Notes under the pieces: generated by a model
The model's database searches: none
The model's input: only the letters and a program-made list of their open reading frames with translations
Told to the model about the DNA's origin: nothing
Program-made: the position numbers and the translations under genes
Assembly: GCA_016710635.1 (NCBI GenBank)
Contig: JADJVL010000027.1
Span: forward strand, 1-6,862
DNA from: Holophagaceae bacterium
GTDB taxonomy: Bacteria; Acidobacteriota; Holophagae; Holophagales; Holophagaceae
Direction: 5' to 3'
Length of the DNA stretch: 6,862 bases
Part shown: positions 4,693 to 6,862 of the stretch, piece after piece
How the letters are laid out: each line of letters starts with the position of its first letter
Numbering within the stretch: position 1 is the first letter of the stretch

Positions 4693-6158
4693 TCACGCCC
4701 CCACTTCCCGCCACGCCTCCGCCATCCGCTCGCAGGCGGCGTTCTGCTCGTCCACCGTGTGGGCGGCGAACCCCATGCAGACGAACGGCAACGGCTCGCG
4801 GTTGAAGGCGTAGAGTCGGCCGGGGTAGAAGACGACGCCTTTGGCGGCGCAACGGTCGACCCAGGCGTCGAGGGCTTCGGGCTTGCGGATCTGCACCCAG
4901 AGGGAGAGGCCTTCGTGGGACCTCGACGTACGCGAAGGCGCCGAGGTGGAGCTGGATGCGGTCGACCATGGTGGCGCGGCGCTCGTCGGCGACCTTGCGG
5001 ATGCGGCGCAGGTGGCGGGCGATCTCGCCATCCCGGAAGAGCTCCTCCAGGGAGGCCTCCTGGAACAGGTTGCCGGGCCACTCGATCAATTGATGGTGCT
5101 TGGCCATGGCCTTCACGTCCGGCGCCGGGCCGGCGATGAAGCCCACCTGCAGTCCCGGCGCGAGGATCTGCTCCAGGGTGGCGAGGTAGAACACTAGGCC
5201 CTCCTCGTCCTCGCTGGCGAGGGCCAGGCTGGGCCGCGCCTCTCTGTGGAAGCCCAGGCTCAGGTCCGCCTCCAGGATGCGGGCCCCCTTCGCCTTCGCG
5301 AGGGCGAGGAGGCGCTTCCGGCGCTCCGGGCCCATGAAGGCGTGGGTCGGGTACTGGGGGTTGGCGGTGACGCAGACCAGCTTCACCGGCTCCCGGTCCA
5401 TGAGCGCTTCGAGGGCGTCCAGGCTCATTCCTTCCCCGTCCACCGCCACCGGCATCAGCCGGGCGCCGGCGTTGCGGAAGGATTCCACCAGGCGGAAGGG
5501 CCCCGGATTCTCCACCACCACCGCGTCCCCCGGAGCGAAGAGGCCCAGGGTACAGAGGTGCAGGGTGTCCATGATCCCCCGGGTGAGCACCAGGTTGCCG
5601 GGCTCCAGGGCGATCCCGCGGAGCTCCCGCAGCAACTGGCAGAGGGAGGCGCGCAGATGGAGCAGGCCCCGGGGATCCCAGCCGGGCTGCAGGGCCTGCT
5701 GCTGCTGGAGCCGCAAGGCCCGGCCGTAGGCCCGGTGGATGGCGGCGGTGGGGGCGAGGCGCACGTCCGTCATGTCCGGCAGGAGCTGGAAGCCGCCCCG
5801 CTCCACCGCTGGAGGCTGGAAGAAGGTTCCGTGGAAGGCGAGGGGCTGGTCCAGGAACCCGAGTCCGCCGCCGCCACCGTGGAGGTGGGGCCGAGGTCCA
5901 TGGGCAAGAGGTCGCTGACGAAGGTGCCGCTCGTCGGGCCCGTGCCACCCAGCCCTCCGCCGCCAGAATTCCCGGTAGGCCGCCAGGGTGGTGTTGCGGT
6001 TCGCCGAGCTGCCCTGACAGGGCCCGGGTGCCCGGCAGCGGATCCCCGGGGCGCAGCCGGCCCTTCCGGATGCCTTCCTGGACCGCGGCGGCGATCTGGA
6101 GGTAGAGCGTCGCCTCGCTGTTGCGGTCGAGGTCGATGGGAAGGTCCCAGGTGGCCAT
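4693..6158 (-). pseudogene. MocR-type regulator: GntR helix-turn-helix plus aminotransferase-like domain, frame-disrupted
   Basis: MocR proteins are transcription factors with a winged-helix DNA-binding domain joined to a fold-type I aminotransferase domain that normally senses PLP or amino compounds. ATG at 6158: MATWDLPIDL, then ATLYLQIAAAVQEGIRKGRL, RPGDPLPGTRALSGQLG and NRNTTLAAYRE (GntR wing-helix), then GTSGTFVSDLLPMDL at the linker. The aminotransferase domain shows GNLVLTRGIMDTLHL, VVVENPGPF, CVTANPQYPTHAFMG, RILEADLSLGFHREARPSLA and ILAPGLQVGFIAGP. The C-terminus reads GLSLWVQIRKPEALDAWVDR, VVFYPGRLYAF and MGFAAHTVDEQ, with a stop at 4693. About four frame changes occur (near 5997, 5960, 5870 and 4925); the central 900 bp is clean. 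The usual PLP lysine is replaced by Gln. It diverges from the cupredoxin gene, a common arrangement for a regulator and its target, but no target is proven. Confidence 0.88.
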
Positions 6159-6320
6159 GGCGGCGGCGTCTCCAAGGGTGGAGTCCTCACCTTCCGTGGA
6201 GGCGGGCCGCCGGGTCAAGGGGGAGGCGACCCCGGCCTGTCCGGAATTTTTGGACCGGATCTTTCAGCGCGCCTTGGGGATGGCGAAGCACCAGGAACAC
6301 CTCAAAGAAGGGAGTCGCCG
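6159..6320. promoter_or_regulatory. Divergent intergenic region between the mocR gene and the cupredoxin gene
   Basis: 162 bp without a supported gene. It contains TCCGG-N10-CCGGA (6240-6259), a small inverted repeat around an AT-rich centre, the only AT-rich patch here and a possible operator or promoter spacer. No sigma-70 pair is clear on either strand. AAGAAGGGAG at 6306-6315 is a plausible ribosome binding site for the ATG at 6321. Confidence 0.4.
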
Positions 6321-6777
6321 ATGGAATTCTCTCTTCCCAGAACTGAAGCGTGTTCAGCCCGCGGAACAGTCTCCACCTCGCGCAGGTCGGCGCGGTCCTC
6401 CAGCCATCAAGCGCGGCGGCGGGGGCGGCGGGGGCGGCGGCACCAACTCCGGCGGCACCGGCGGCACCTAATCCACCTCCGGCGAACACACCATCAACGT
6501 GGGCGACGTCGGCGACCGGCACCCAGAACCCAATGTCTTCTACCCGTCCCACCCTCACCGCGTCGCCCGGGGCACCACCGTGGCGTGGGTCTGGAAGAAC
6601 GCCGGCCACGCCATGCAGATCCGGGGACAGCTGCCCCCCCGACAGCAAATTCTCCAGCAACGGGTCCAGTCCCCGGGCTACCAGATGACCCACACCTTCG
6701 ACACCGCGGGGACCTACAACTACTGCACCACCCACTGCGGCCCGGTTCGCGAAGGGCCCTGTCATCGTGCAAAGTGA
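6321..6777 (+). pseudogene. Small cupredoxin (plastocyanin/azurin-like) with Gly-rich N-terminal linker, frame-disrupted
   Basis: Family role: type-1 copper protein acting in electron transfer outside the cytoplasm. The body reads EHTINVGDV, VARGTTVAWVWKNAGHAMQI (beta-strand and first copper His), DSKFSSNGSS in another frame, GYQMTHTFDTAGTYNY, then CTTHC, where the Cys and second His ligands are expected, and GPVIV in a shifted frame. The axial Met is not obvious. Before it lies GGGGGGGGGTNSGGTGGT, a Gly/Ser/Thr linker like those after the lipobox Cys of exported lipoproteins; the segment ahead (6321-6410) is too frame-damaged to show a clean signal peptide. One shift sits in the seven-C run at 6634-6640 and is undone near 6670. 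The end is uncertain: one frame stops at 6777, while the frame of VIVQ continues to about the window edge. The start is chosen from a good ribosome binding site. Confidence 0.75.
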
Positions 6778-6862
6778 CGGCGGAGAGCGGCGCTGGCGGG
6801 CAGCTCAGCCCGCCGGCGCCGTCGCGCATACGCCCGTCCATCAACCAGGCCTCCGCGGCCGC
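6778..6862. other. Right edge of the window, no supported gene
   Basis: Eighty-five GC-rich bases after the cupredoxin stop. They may hold a frame-shifted tail of that protein, but nothing conserved is visible. The last eight bases are GCGGCCGC. Confidence 0.4.

Noticed and set aside
4220..4813. Short plus-strand frames encoding KVNCKVKVN- and KVNFNFNF-type peptides across the hexamer tracts
   Set aside because: They start within or next to repeats, run into antisense of mocR or unstructured spacer, and lack ribosome binding sites. I treat them as non-coding tandem repeats.
4172..6190. A 672-codon minus-strand frame that would fuse the regulator to the repeat island and the IS right end
   Set aside because: It contains the real aminotransferase core but leaves the conserved C-terminus in another frame (stop at 4693) and then runs through repeats and IS sequence. 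The fusion results from a frameshift.

Overview
The window is GC-rich bacterial DNA (about two thirds G+C by eye) with no phage or plasmid genes. The gene families suggest a free-living environmental bacterium. An acidobacterial or delta-proteobacterial-like source is possible, but the sequence does not settle it.

Layout. Positions 1-2643 hold three minus-strand genes read leftward. First comes a cyclic-nucleotide-binding/DUF1003 membrane protein (2643-1809), then a DNA-alkylation-repair (AlkD-like) protein whose GTG start overlaps the preceding stop as GTGA, then a zinc-dependent alcohol dehydrogenase that runs off the left edge. Positions 2711-4681 are a repeat island: two copies of a 131-bp repeat ending in an 18-bp hairpin, each followed (once the IS is removed) by TTTTGAAGG and an imperfect hexanucleotide tract. 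A complete IS110-family element (2842-4218) interrupts the first copy exactly at that junction. Positions 4693-6158 carry a minus-strand MocR-type GntR/aminotransferase regulator. From 6321 a plus-strand small blue-copper (cupredoxin) protein begins, divergent from the regulator.

The most interesting system is the IS110 element. Its transposase is intact. The 222-bp leader before it folds by eye into a bridge-RNA-like layout: a 5' hairpin followed by two internal-loop domains. The first loop contains segments matching the real left and right target flanks around a CT core. The second contains segments matching the two element ends. Joining the ends through CT creates a TTGACG-N17-TATGTT promoter positioned to start the RNA at the 5' hairpin. 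The second 131-bp repeat copy supplies the empty target site, so the insertion point can be read directly. The element therefore appears to target a dispersed hairpin repeat, much as IS621 targets REP elements.

All five non-IS genes are broken by small frameshifts, often in homopolymers and with conserved residues retained on both sides. Breaks are densest near the two window ends, while the transposase and about 900 bp of the mocR gene are clean. Sequencing error is therefore as likely as genuine decay. I label these genes 'pseudogene' for their reading frames, not as a claim that they are dead in the organism.
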